Origin: Caldifarciminota bacterium
Lineage (GTDB): Bacteria; Hydrothermota; Hydrothermia; B15-G9
Reading direction: 5' to 3'
Length of the DNA: 11,325 bases
Assembly: GCA_027064565.1 (NCBI GenBank)
Contig: JAMOPK010000243.1
Coordinates: 1 to 11,325 of the forward strand
Position numbers and translations under genes: made by a program. This document shows, piece by piece, positions 1 through 7,087 of the stretch (positions within the stretch are counted from its first letter, which is position 1; each line of letters begins with the position of its first letter). A model generated the notes under the pieces. That model saw nothing but the letters and a program-made list of their open reading frames with translations. It was not told the DNA's origin and did not search any database.

Positions 1-1395
1 GCGCTTGAATTCCTTTGCGGCATCAGCGATAGCGCCACCGAAGCGTGGGCCGATAGTGAGCAGTCCGGATGCGAGCGACGATATGATGTCCTTACCTGCC
101 CTTGCAGCGACGATGGCGTTGTGTGCGCCGCTGACCGCCGGACCGTGGTCGGCCGTTATCACAAGCGCAAGCTCGATGAACTTGCGGGCATATTCCGGAA
201 GCTCCTTCTTGAACCAGAGCAGTCCGATGACGCCGCCTATGCCGTAATTCTTCTCAATGACCTCGCTGATGGGCACGCCTGCGTAAAGCAGTTCCTCGCC
301 GCTGTCGTCGGAAATGGTGCAGATGAACTCTTTAGGCTTGCGGATGAGTCCCTTCTTGAGCGCATCGGCATAATCCATCGGCACCTTCGGGGGCTCAAAT
401 TCCTCGATCTCAGGTATCTCGCCCTTTGCCTTCAGGTCCTCGAAGACCTCCCGAATCTTCTCGCCGAGGTCGTCAAAGGAGTCAGGGACGATGGCGCCGG
501 CCTCACGGAGCGCCTGATTCTTGGCGTCAGCTGTCTCGCTGGCCGATGTGGCCATTGCACCAGCATGGCCGAACTGCACCTCGGTCGGGAAGACCTTTGC
601 GGATGTGCCCGTGACCCACGCAACAAGCGGTTTCGTGATCTTGCCGGCCTTCAACGCCTCGACAACCTCATACTCCTTGGTTCCGCCCACCTCGCCGAGC
701 ATCACCAGCATCTTGATGTCCGGGTTGGCCTCATATCTCAGCAGGTGGTCCAGGAGGGTGGAGCCGGGGTAGCGGTCGCCGCCGATGGCAATGCCTTCAA
801 ATGCGCCGTTTGAATTGCGGAACACGATGTTGAACATCTCGTTGAGCATTCCGCCTGAGACGGTGACCAATCCGACCGAGCCGGGGCGGTAGAGCTTGAG
901 CATCAACAGGTTTTCGATCGAGCCGCCGGTGTTTCCGATCCTGAATGCGCCTGCGCGGAGTCCGCCGACGGTGGCCGGGCCGATGATCCACTTGCCCAAT
1001 TTTTTGGCAAGGGCGGCAAGCTCACGCTCGAACCGTTCAGGGATACCTTCGGCGATAACCGCGATGGTGCGGATGGTATCGTAGAAAAGCGCCTCTTTGG
1101 TCACATCGTAGGCCGACCTGAAGGATGCGAAGTTGATGAGGACGTCGGCATGTGGCTTGTGCTCAACGGCGTCCTTGAGCGTCGGGTAAATCGGAATGAG
1201 AATCTCGCGGGTGCCGAAAAACACCTTCAGATAGCCCTCTCTGCCCGGTGAGACCACCGCGGCCACCGAGGGCTTCTCGCGGCGCGAAATGTAATCGAAA
1301 TCCAGCATCCGCTGGATGGCTTTTCTCTGCTCATTGTAGATTATCGCCTGAGTGTCCCTGTCAAACAAAATGTAATCGGGTTTTTTCGTTTTCAT
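1..1395 (-). CDS. aclA: ATP-citrate lyase large subunit AclA, 3' end cut by window edge
   Basis: Catalyses, with AclB, citrate + ATP + CoA to acetyl-CoA + oxaloacetate + ADP + Pi in the cytoplasm, the citrate-cleaving step of the reductive TCA cycle. The minus strand is open from the ATG at 1395 to base 1 and gives 465 residues beginning MKTKKPDYILFDRDTQ. It holds a CoA-binding/succinyl-CoA-synthetase-alpha-like half with IGPATVGG (138-145), IGGDRYPGS and EVQFGHAGA. His277 in the last motif is the expected phosphohistidine. The start of the citrate-synthase-like citryl-CoA lyase domain follows, with ADHGPAVSGAH at 415-425. The order matches the C-terminal part of eukaryotic ACLY. Family members are about 610 residues, so about 145 are missing, including the GHR-type catalytic motif. 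The start overlaps the aclB stop by ATGA, and AGGAG lies near 1405-1409. Identification is very secure; activity of the unseen end is assumed. Confidence 0.96.
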   Translation of the reverse strand, partial: MKTKKPDYILFDRDTQAIIYNEQRKAIQRMLDFDYISRREKPSVAAVVSPGREGYLKVFFGTREILIPIYPTLKDAVEHKPHADVLINFASFRSAYDVTKEALFYDTIRTIAVIAEGIPERFERELAALAKKLGKWIIGPATVGGLRAGAFRIGNTGGSIENLLMLKLYRPGSVGLVTVSGGMLNEMFNIVFRNSNGAFEGIAIGGDRYPGSTLLDHLLRYEANPDIKMLVMLGEVGGTKEYEVVEALKAGKITKPLVAWVTGTSAKVFPTEVQFGHAGAMATSASETADAKNQALREAGAIVPDSFDDLGEKIREVFEDLKAKGEIPEIEEFEPPKVPMDYADALKKGLIRKPKEFICTISDDSGEELLYAGVPISEVIEKNYGIGGVIGLLWFKKELPEYARKFIELALVITADHGPAVSGAHNAIVAARAGKDIISSLASGLLTIGPRFGGAIADAAKEFKR

Positions 1396-2687
1396 GCCGC
1401 CTGCTCCTGTGTTTGTCCCTCACCCTCAAGGGCCATCCTGACGATGCGGGTCATGTGAAGCTCAGGGCCATAGACCTCGATGGGCACCCCGATCTCCTCG
1501 CCCACTTTCCGCATCAGTTCGAGTCCCTCTTTGTAGTTCGGGCCGCCGCGTCGGACGTAAATCTTCACCTTGTTTTCCCTGAGCTTGTCTGCGTATTCCC
1601 TGAGCGCCATGATGATGCCTTTGAACGTCTTGGCGACATCCGTGAAGTTTGCGATGCCTCCGCCGATTATGAGGATTTTGCCCCTCGGATCAGGCTCACG
1701 GGTCATCAGGTCAAGGATGGTCTTGGCATATTCGTAAGTAAATTGGGTTGAGGGGTTTCCGCTGTATTCGCCGTAGTTGGCAAGCTCATTGGCGTAGCCG
1801 AGGTCGGCGATGGTGTCGGTGTAAATCACGCTGGCGCCGCCGCCCGCCACCATCGTCCATACCCTGCCCTTAGGGTTCAGGATGGTCAGCTTCAGGCTCG
1901 CACCGGTCTTTTCGTCCAGTTCCTTGATGTATTTCTCCTCAGGCGTGAGTTCGCGGCCGAAGGGTGCCGGAAATTCGATGTCGCCCCATTTCTTGGCCGC
2001 CCAGTATTCGGCACAGTCGTCGAGGCGGGCAACGAGGTCGAGGGGGACGATCTCACCAGAGTCCGTCACAGCGAATGGATTAATCTCCAGAAATGCAAAG
2101 AACAGGTCGCGATAGACCTTGTAGAGCGCCCGAATGAACCGCTCGATGCGATCAAGCTCTTCGCCTTCAAGCTGTTTCGATAACGGGGTGCGGATGTCGA
2201 TGTTATCGATGTCCTCAAGCACGGGCACGTCGATCTGGATCACTTTGTCCCAGTTCGCCTCGATGTCAACGCCGCCGGCGGTGGAAAAGTAGATGTGATC
2301 AGCGTCGCGGTCGTCCTTGATGGCAACGTAGTATTCCTTTTCGTGGGGGATGAACGGCTCCACAAGGAAATGGGTCAGCTTGCCCTTCACCTTCCCGATC
2401 TGGACCTCTTTGCCCATGTGCTCGTCGATCCATTTCTTCGCTTCGTCGAACGTGGCATTCAGGAGAACCAATCCGTGTTTGCCCCGTTTCCCGAACAGCT
2501 GGTCAGGTTTCACCACAAGCCTGTCTTCCTTGAGCCATTTCTCGGTCTCTGCAAGCTTATCCAGTGAGACCTCAGGCGTTACCAGCGCATATTTCCCATG
2601 CAATTTGAACTCGCCATCAGAGTATTCAGGGAGCCATCTCGCCAGTATCTTCTTGGCGTGATACTCCCTGATGCCTTTTTGAGCCAT
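1392..2687 (-). CDS. aclB: ATP-citrate lyase small subunit AclB (ATP-grasp)
   Basis: This is the ATP- and citrate-binding subunit that partners AclA, equivalent to the N-terminal part of one-chain eukaryotic ACLY. It has 431 residues, slightly longer than the roughly 400-residue green-sulfur-bacterial form. The ATP-grasp fold shows VVKPDQLFGKRGKHG at 58-72 and LEINPF at 200-205, with downstream acidic metal-binding residues. The citrate-binding C-terminal domain shows GGGIANFTDVAKTFKG (342-357), RRGGPNYKEG (379-388) and a HMTRIV stretch at 411-416, all as in ACLY. The C-terminus ends in a short Gln/Glu-rich tail (EGEGQTQEQAA). The ATG at 2687 lies 3 nt after the aconitase stop, and its AGGAGA ribosome site (2695-2700) is inside the aconitase 3' end, so translation is probably coupled. 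The order aclB then aclA is the arrangement known from Chlorobium. Confidence 0.96.
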   Translation of the reverse strand: MAQKGIREYHAKKILARWLPEYSDGEFKLHGKYALVTPEVSLDKLAETEKWLKEDRLVVKPDQLFGKRGKHGLVLLNATFDEAKKWIDEHMGKEVQIGKVKGKLTHFLVEPFIPHEKEYYVAIKDDRDADHIYFSTAGGVDIEANWDKVIQIDVPVLEDIDNIDIRTPLSKQLEGEELDRIERFIRALYKVYRDLFFAFLEINPFAVTDSGEIVPLDLVARLDDCAEYWAAKKWGDIEFPAPFGRELTPEEKYIKELDEKTGASLKLTILNPKGRVWTMVAGGGASVIYTDTIADLGYANELANYGEYSGNPSTQFTYEYAKTILDLMTREPDPRGKILIIGGGIANFTDVAKTFKGIIMALREYADKLRENKVKIYVRRGGPNYKEGLELMRKVGEEIGVPIEVYGPELHMTRIVRMALEGEGQTQEQAA

Positions 2688-2690
2688 TGC

Positions 2691-4616
2691 TCAGTCTCCT
2701 TTTTTGGCAAATTTCTCGCGGATGTAAGCGAGTTTTCCTCCCTTCTTTATGATCTCCACCTCACGAGGGCTCATCTGATGCGTGAGCTCGATGTCAATGC
2801 CTTTCGTCCTGTTGTGGAGGATAAGTTTGCCCTCCTCAAGGCCTTCCGTGCTGAGCTCAAGCACATCGCCCTCGTCGATCTTATCGTAGTCCTCGGGGTT
2901 CACGAAAAGCAACGGCAGGATGCCGAAGTTGATCAGGTTGGCGTGGTGTATCCTCGCAAAGGATTTCACGATGACCGCCTTGATGCCCAGATACTTGGGT
3001 GCAATGGCGGCGTGCTCACGGCTGGAACCCTGACCGTAGTTCTCGCCGCCGACGATGAATCCGCCGCCCTTCTCCTGAGCCTTCTTGTAGAACTTCGGAT
3101 CGATGACTGAGAAGGTGTATTTGCTGATCTCAGGGATGTTGCTTCTGAGCGGCAGAACCTTTGTGCCGCCGGGCAGGATGTGGTCAGTGGTGATGTTGTC
3201 GCCGACCTTGATGAGAACCTCGCCCTCAAGCTTCTCAGGAAGCGGCGGGAAATCGGGCAGAGGCTGGATGTTCGGGCCGCGGATAATCTGCACTTTCTCA
3301 GGCTCGTCCGAAGGCGGCAATATCATGGAGTCATCAACGATGAACTTATCGGGCAGTTCAAACTCAGGATACTCGCCCAATTCTCTGGGGTCTCTGAGTT
3401 CGCCGAACACAGCGGCGGCGACAGCGGTCTCAGGCGACACGAGATACACCTTTGCGCTCTTTGTGCCTGAGCGGCCGAGGAAGTTGCGGTTGAATGTGCG
3501 GATGGAGATGCCGTTAGTCGGAGGTGCCTGTCCCATTCCGATGCATGGGCCACATGCGTTTTCGAGCACGCGCACGCCGGCCTGAATGATGTATTTCATC
3601 TCGCCGGTCTCAACGAGATGGAGCACCACCTGACGTGAGCCAGGCGAGAGCGCCATGCTGACATCGGGATGGACTTTGCGGCCCTTAAGCAGGTTGGCCA
3701 CAATCTTGAGGTCGCGAAGGGATGAGTTGGTGCAACTTCCAACAATTACCTGATCAACTTTGAGGCCCTCCACCTCCTTGACGGGGACGACATTGCCGGG
3801 ACTGTGCGGCAATGCCACCATTGGTTCAACTTCCGATAGGTCAATTTCGATGACCTCATCGTATTCGGCGTCAGGGTCAGGCTCAAGCGGCACCCATTGG
3901 TCGCCACGACCCTGTGCTTCCATGAAGGCCTTTGTCACTTCATCGGACGGGAAGATGGAAGTGGTGGCTCCCGTTTCTGTTCCCATGTTGGTTATTGTGG
4001 CGCGTTCGGGCACCGAGAGGGTTTTTACGCCCGGCCCGACATATTCAAAAACCTTGTTGACGCCACCCTTGACGCCCACGCGACGGAGAAGCTCAAGGAT
4101 GACATCTTTAGCTGAAACGAACGGACGGAGTTTCCCGGTGAGATAGACCTTCACGACCTTCGGCATCTTGAGGTAGAAGGGTTCACCGGCCATTGCGGCT
4201 GCCACATCGAGGCCACCTGCGCCTATTGCGAGGCTGCCGATCCCACCAGCGGTCGGCGTGTGGCTGTCGCTCCCCAACAGGGTCTTGCCGGGGACAGCGA
4301 AACGCTCCAGGTGGAGCTGATGGCAGATGCCGTTGCCCGGCTTGGAGAAGTAGATGCCGTATTTCGCCGCGACCGACTGGAGATACCTGTGGTCATCGGC
4401 ATTGCGGAAGTCGGTCTGGAGCGTGTTGTGGTCAACATAGCTCACGCTCAGCTCTGTCTGCACTCTGGGGACACCCATGGCTTCAAATTCGAGGTAGGCC
4501 ATGGTTCCTGTAGCATCCTGTGTGAGGGTCTGATCGATCTTTATAGCGATCTCCTCCCCCGGCTCAAGCTTGCCTTCAACAAGATGAGCCTGGAGGATCT
4601 TCTGTGTAAGATTCAT
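2691..4616 (-). CDS. acn: Aconitate hydratase, Aquifex-type monomer (about 640 aa)
   Basis: Interconverts isocitrate and citrate through cis-aconitate using a [4Fe-4S] cluster. In the reductive TCA direction it would feed citrate to the AclAB enzyme encoded next. It has 641 residues, much shorter than the roughly 890-residue AcnA, and resembles the compact 'Aquifex-type' aconitase family that is close to homoaconitase/isopropylmalate dehydratase. Visible motifs are DHN at 62-64, GSDSHTPTAGG (115-125), the first cluster cysteine in VGSCTNSS (Cys295), and the cluster pair in ACGPCIGMG (Cys355, Cys358). A linker follows, then the C-terminal swivel domain with QGSSREHAA (529-537). GGAGG lies close upstream of the ATG at 4616. 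It is first in the acn-aclB-aclA unit with a candidate promoter at 4675-4704. A role as homoaconitase is possible in principle but unlikely beside aclBA. Confidence 0.94.
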   Translation of the reverse strand: MNLTQKILQAHLVEGKLEPGEEIAIKIDQTLTQDATGTMAYLEFEAMGVPRVQTELSVSYVDHNTLQTDFRNADDHRYLQSVAAKYGIYFSKPGNGICHQLHLERFAVPGKTLLGSDSHTPTAGGIGSLAIGAGGLDVAAAMAGEPFYLKMPKVVKVYLTGKLRPFVSAKDVILELLRRVGVKGGVNKVFEYVGPGVKTLSVPERATITNMGTETGATTSIFPSDEVTKAFMEAQGRGDQWVPLEPDPDAEYDEVIEIDLSEVEPMVALPHSPGNVVPVKEVEGLKVDQVIVGSCTNSSLRDLKIVANLLKGRKVHPDVSMALSPGSRQVVLHLVETGEMKYIIQAGVRVLENACGPCIGMGQAPPTNGISIRTFNRNFLGRSGTKSAKVYLVSPETAVAAAVFGELRDPRELGEYPEFELPDKFIVDDSMILPPSDEPEKVQIIRGPNIQPLPDFPPLPEKLEGEVLIKVGDNITTDHILPGGTKVLPLRSNIPEISKYTFSVIDPKFYKKAQEKGGGFIVGGENYGQGSSREHAAIAPKYLGIKAVIVKSFARIHHANLINFGILPLLFVNPEDYDKIDEGDVLELSTEGLEEGKLILHNRTKGIDIELTHQMSPREVEIIKKGGKLAYIREKFAKKGD

Positions 4617-4674
4617 GGTGACAAACCTCCGTTGTGATGTTTGATTTTTCCAAGCATGATCATTCAGATGCCTA

Positions 4675-4704
4675 ATGATAAAAGAATTGGAGATGAAAGG
4701 TCAA
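4675..4704 (-). promoter_or_regulatory. Candidate sigma70-type promoter for acn-aclBA
   Basis: On the minus strand, TTGACC (4699-4704) is followed after 18 nt by TATCAT (4675-4680). Initiation near 4668 would leave a leader of about 50 nt before the acn ATG. The hexamers are near-consensus but the spacer is one base longer than ideal. An 8-bp palindrome, ATGATCAT (4656-4663), lies just downstream and could be an operator, although it may be chance. No other structure is evident in the 238 nt between acn and the SPW gene except the SPW terminator. Confidence 0.55.
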
Positions 4705-4800
4705 CAGGTATGTGGTTTAAGTCCTTGATTAAACTGAAATTAGATTGCTAAAGCAAAGAGAAAGTTTTTCAATTTAACTCACAAGTCAGTGAAAATCAAT

Positions 4801-4829
4801 AAAAAAACCGGACCCCAACCGGGGCCCGG
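4801..4829 (-). terminator. Rho-independent terminator of the ArsR-SPW operon
   Basis: Read on the minus strand, CCGGGCCCC (4821-4829) pairs with GGGGTCCGG (4808-4816) around a GGTT loop. This is a 9-bp GC-rich stem with one G-U pair, followed at once by seven Ts (4801-4807). It begins about 25 nt after the SPW stop codon. It would insulate the downstream acn promoter from read-through. Confidence 0.92.
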
Positions 4830-4854
4830 CACATCCGACAGCAGGAATTGGATA

Positions 4855-5160
4855 CTATTCGGTGGCTGGTTTGCTCAGAGCTGCCCAAAGACCCACAATT
4901 GCAACGATGATCCCCACTATCAGATAGTTTGCCTGAGAAGTAGCGGCACCGGTAAAAGCGGATATAAATATCCAGAGTCCGGCAATGACGTTTATCCAGC
5001 ACATGGATTTTTTGGCCTTTGTGGCGAGGAAGGCAAAGATCACAAGCAAAATTCCAACAATGATGTGGTTCCACATACTGGCAGAATGGCTTGCCGTTAT
5101 CCCAGAAATGAATGAGGAAATGATAAGCCATACACCGAGCACAAAGTTAATCCAGGCCAT
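4855..5160 (-). CDS. SPW-repeat small integral membrane protein
   Basis: A 101-residue, very hydrophobic protein with four predicted membrane segments at about 3-20, 29-47, 53-70 and 77-95. It is an internal duplication: W-I-N-x3-G-x-W-x2-I-S-x-F at residues 3-17 recurs from residue 55, and each copy is followed by an I-V-G-I hydrophobic helix. This matches the SPW-repeat family, whose biochemical function is not known. Only one cysteine is present (Cys54) and there is no charged residue within the helices, so a transporter mechanism is not evident. The start is firm because AGGAGGTGA lies just upstream of the ATG at 5160. Those 14 nt overlap the end of the ArsR-family gene, so the two genes form an operon. 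A role in envelope or membrane stress is plausible but is inference only. Confidence 0.85.
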   Translation of the reverse strand: MAWINFVLGVWLIISSFISGITASHSASMWNHIIVGILLVIFAFLATKAKKSMCWINVIAGLWIFISAFTGAATSQANYLIVGIIVAIVGLWAALSKPATE

Positions 5161-5458
5161 AGGTCACCTCCTGTTTTTGGTTAATCTCCAGCCTATGCAA
5201 ATATTTAATCATTTCTCCCAGCATCCTTTCAGTCTCTTCACGGTTAGCCCTGTATTTCACCCGGTTGCCCAATTTAATGCGGGTAACAAGTCCCGCATTT
5301 TCAAGCGTCCTCAGGTGCCGTGAGGCAACCGAAGGTGAAATACCTACTTTCTTAGCAATTTCCCCTACATAAGCATCATTAACGAACAGAATGGAAAGTA
5401 TTTTCAGTCTCGTTTCATCCGACATTGCTTTCATCATGTTCGCCCATTTTCTCAGCAT
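5147..5458 (-). CDS. ArsR-family winged-helix transcriptional regulator
   Basis: A 103-residue DNA-binding regulator. The N-terminal helix carries the ArsR hallmark MSDETRLKIL (12-21). The helix-turn-helix spans about 31-55 (VGEIAKKVGI to SVASRHLRTLENAGLV), and a basic wing follows (about 60-71, RIKLGNRVKYR). The protein has no cysteine at all and lacks the ELCVCDL metal site, so classical thiol-based arsenic/cadmium sensing is ruled out. It may sense another ligand or none. The ATG at 5458 is preferred because a near-consensus promoter ends 7 nt before it. A longer in-frame reading from 5623 would put that promoter inside the gene and adds a stretch without family resemblance. ATGs at 5437 and 5434 are alternatives. 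It lies upstream of, and overlaps, the SPW gene, which is probably its target through autoregulation. Confidence 0.88.
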   Translation of the reverse strand: MLRKWANMMKAMSDETRLKILSILFVNDAYVGEIAKKVGISPSVASRHLRTLENAGLVTRIKLGNRVKYRANREETERMLGEMIKYLHRLEINQKQEVTYGLD

Positions 5459-5465
5459 GGTTACT

Positions 5466-5493
5466 AATATACACAAATTCGAAAAAATGTCAA
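5466..5493 (-). promoter_or_regulatory. Strong sigma70 promoter of arsR-SPW, apparently leaderless
   Basis: On the minus strand a perfect -35 TTGACA (5488-5493) is followed after 16 nt by -10 TATATT (5466-5471). Usual initiation 6-8 nt beyond the -10 element falls at about 5458-5460, on or next to the ATG at 5458. There is therefore no room for a ribosome-binding site, so the mRNA would be leaderless, or translation would begin at the internal ATGs near 5434-5437. A repressor covering this site would block its own expression. Confidence 0.75.
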
Positions 5494-5704
5494 CACCCGG
5501 CGGGAGAGAACTTGAGAAATGGTATCGCCGGGCAAAATGCTTGGGCCACCAAATGTTATGACCTACCATGATGTTCGATTGCTCATATGGGGTTGATGAA
5601 ACAGAGACACGACTGGCGGTCACCTGCCATCAAATTGCCCGAAAATCTGGAAAGTTATCTGGTCGAGAATTTCAAAAATGACATTAGCTATGGGCTGACA
5701 TCTG

Positions 5705-5732
5705 TGGTATAATCGATGGCCTGAAAAGGAGG
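5705..5732 (+). promoter_or_regulatory. Extended -10 promoter and ribosome site for the PorV-smpB-amidase-murI operon
   Basis: A perfect TATAAT (5708-5713) is preceded by TG one base upstream (TGG-TATAAT), giving an extended -10 element. No good -35 hexamer is visible 16-18 nt upstream, as is common for extended -10 promoters. Initiation near 5720 would give a leader of about 20 nt holding AAGGAGG (5726-5732), which is 6 nt before the ATG at 5739. Confidence 0.75.
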
Positions 5733-5738
5733 ATAGAA

Positions 5739-6629
5739 ATGGCCAAAAAACTGATTATCATCCTGTTACCGGTTGTGCTTTATGGAAGCGATTTCGGCTA
5801 TAACTTTTTGAAAATGCCGATGTTGCCGTCTCAGGCTGTTTTCGGGCCATCGCTTGTCGCCACGACCCAGCCCGCATCTTACACGGTTAACCCATCGGCC
5901 ATCCCTGAGGACAGAGAGGCCGTGCTATCATTGAACTCCTACATCGACGGCATAAAATACGGGCAGATAGCGTTTGCAACTTCGGGCATGGGATTCCACA
6001 TCAATTTCCTGAACTCAGGGAAAATCCCACGTATAGACGAGGAAGGCGTCTATCAGGGCGATTTTCAGGTCAATTTCATAAATGCAGGCGTGTCCCGTGT
6101 GGTGAGCCGTCCCGGCGGCATTCCCATCGGAGTTCAGGGGAACATAACCGTCCAGCAGATTTACAACGACATGTCCGTTGGAGTTACATTTGCAGCAGGG
6201 GTAAATTACACGACTACAAAGTTTTTCATGGGCAGGCTGAATCTGGGCGCATCGATTCGGAACGTAGGGGTTGAGGTAAAGAAGTTCAAAAATTCGGGCA
6301 GCGTGAAAATGCCGATAGAATTGCAATCAGGGGTTTACTGGGAGGCGACGCCGTCATTCGGCATCGGTGCAGGGCTCGCCTACTCGATAGACTACGGGCC
6401 GTCTTTCTCACTGGCCACGTCTTTCAACATTCAGAAATACGTTGTTGCAAGGGTGGGATTCAACTCAAAAGGGCTGAATTACCGTGTGGGAGTCGGGCGT
6501 GACATCATTTCCGGGATGAACTTCGGCCTCCACCTCGGCCCGATCAAAAACGTGAGCATAGAATACGGCTATTCGCCTCTCGGAGCGCTCGGAGATGCCC
6601 ACAGGCTGGAGGTGATTTACAACCTATGA
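5739..6629 (+). CDS. PorV/PorQ-family outer-membrane beta-barrel protein
   Basis: A 296-residue exported protein. Residues 1 to about 18 form a signal peptide: lysines at 3-4, then LIIILLPVVLYG. The mature N-terminus FLKMP...SQAVFGPSLVATTQPASYTVNPSAI (23-55, shown in part) follows the PorV/PorQ pattern, in which a Phe-Leu start, a glycine/alanine-rich turn and an 'NPA'-like motif (NPSAI, 51-55) precede the barrel. Alternating hydrophobic strands with many Gly, Asn, Tyr and Phe run to the C-terminus. It ends LGALGDAHRLEVIYNL, like the final strand of this family. In Bacteroidota PorV serves type IX secretion, but in other phyla such proteins occur without it, so a secretion role is only possible. 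It is the first gene of a four-gene operon and overlaps smpB by ATGA. No cysteine or lipobox is seen. Confidence 0.8.
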   Translation: MAKKLIIILLPVVLYGSDFGYNFLKMPMLPSQAVFGPSLVATTQPASYTVNPSAIPEDREAVLSLNSYIDGIKYGQIAFATSGMGFHINFLNSGKIPRIDEEGVYQGDFQVNFINAGVSRVVSRPGGIPIGVQGNITVQQIYNDMSVGVTFAAGVNYTTTKFFMGRLNLGASIRNVGVEVKKFKNSGSVKMPIELQSGVYWEATPSFGIGAGLAYSIDYGPSFSLATSFNIQKYVVARVGFNSKGLNYRVGVGRDIISGMNFGLHLGPIKNVSIEYGYSPLGALGDAHRLEVIYNL

Positions 6630-7087
6630 GCAAAGGCCCGATAAAGACCCTTGTCGAGAATCGAAAGGCGCGGTTCGATTACGAAATCCTCGAGACCTTC
6701 GAGGCCGGGATCGAACTCAAAGGCAGCGAAGTCAAGTCCATAAGGCAGGGCAAGGTTTCCATCAAAGGCGCTTATGCCGACATTCAGGACGGCGAGGTCT
6801 ATCTGATAGGAATGCACATAGCTCCCTACGACCCATCCGGTTCTTTCGGCCACGATCCACTCAGGCCCAAAAAGCTCCTGCTTCACAAACGGGAGATCAA
6901 AAGGTTGATCGGAAAAGTGAAAGAGCGCGGGCTGACGCTCGTCCCGATAAGGGTCTATCTCAAGGGGCATCTCGTGAAGGTCGAACTGGCGCTTGTCCGG
7001 GGCAAACGGAAATATGACAAGCGGGAGGAAATCAAGCGGCGGGAACTGGAACGCGAGGCCAAAGCCGCACTCAAAAGGGCACTATGA
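6626..7087 (+). CDS. smpB: SsrA (tmRNA)-binding protein SmpB
   Basis: Binds tmRNA and brings it to stalled ribosomes for trans-translation. It has 153 residues, the usual length. Family blocks are present in order: ENRKARFDY (11-19), GIELKGSEVKSIR (28-40), a DPLRPKKLLLHKREI block (77-91), GLTLVP (102-107) and the basic GKRKYDKREEIK (126-137) that precedes the C-terminal tail needed in the decoding centre. GGAGGTGA at 6608-6615 supports the ATG at 6626, which overlaps the preceding stop by 4 nt, so translation is coupled to the PorV-like gene. The tmRNA gene (ssrA), often near smpB, was not found in this window. Identification is secure. Confidence 0.97.
   Translation: MSKGPIKTLVENRKARFDYEILETFEAGIELKGSEVKSIRQGKVSIKGAYADIQDGEVYLIGMHIAPYDPSGSFGHDPLRPKKLLLHKREIKRLIGKVKERGLTLVPIRVYLKGHLVKVELALVRGKRKYDKREEIKRRELEREAKAALKRAL

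Larger units (their letters stand above)
5459..5738. other. Divergent intergenic region between arsR and the PorV-like operon
   Basis: These 280 nt carry two outward-facing promoters, one at each end (5466-5493 minus, 5708-5713 plus). No convincing gene was found between them. An imperfect inverted repeat, TGGCGG/CTGCCA around TCAC, lies at about 5613-5628. The in-frame extension of the ArsR reading frame through this region shows no recognisable domain and is treated as non-coding. Confidence 0.6.

Noticed and set aside
121..813. 230-aa plus-strand open frame opposite aclA
   Set aside because: It is antisense to a well-conserved gene, and its protein has no family motif; high-GC coding DNA often leaves such frames open.
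5147..5458. Arsenic or cadmium-sensing ArsR
   Set aside because: No cysteine at all, so the classical metal-thiolate sites are absent; no arsenic genes are adjacent.
5459..5623. 55-residue N-terminal extension of the ArsR regulator
   Set aside because: It would contain the TTGACA/TATATT promoter within the gene and is unlike the family N-terminus; the start at 5458 is preferred.
5613..5628. Operator at the imperfect inverted repeat TGGCGG/CTGCCA
   Set aside because: The stem is short with one wobble and is not near either -10 element; too weak to call.
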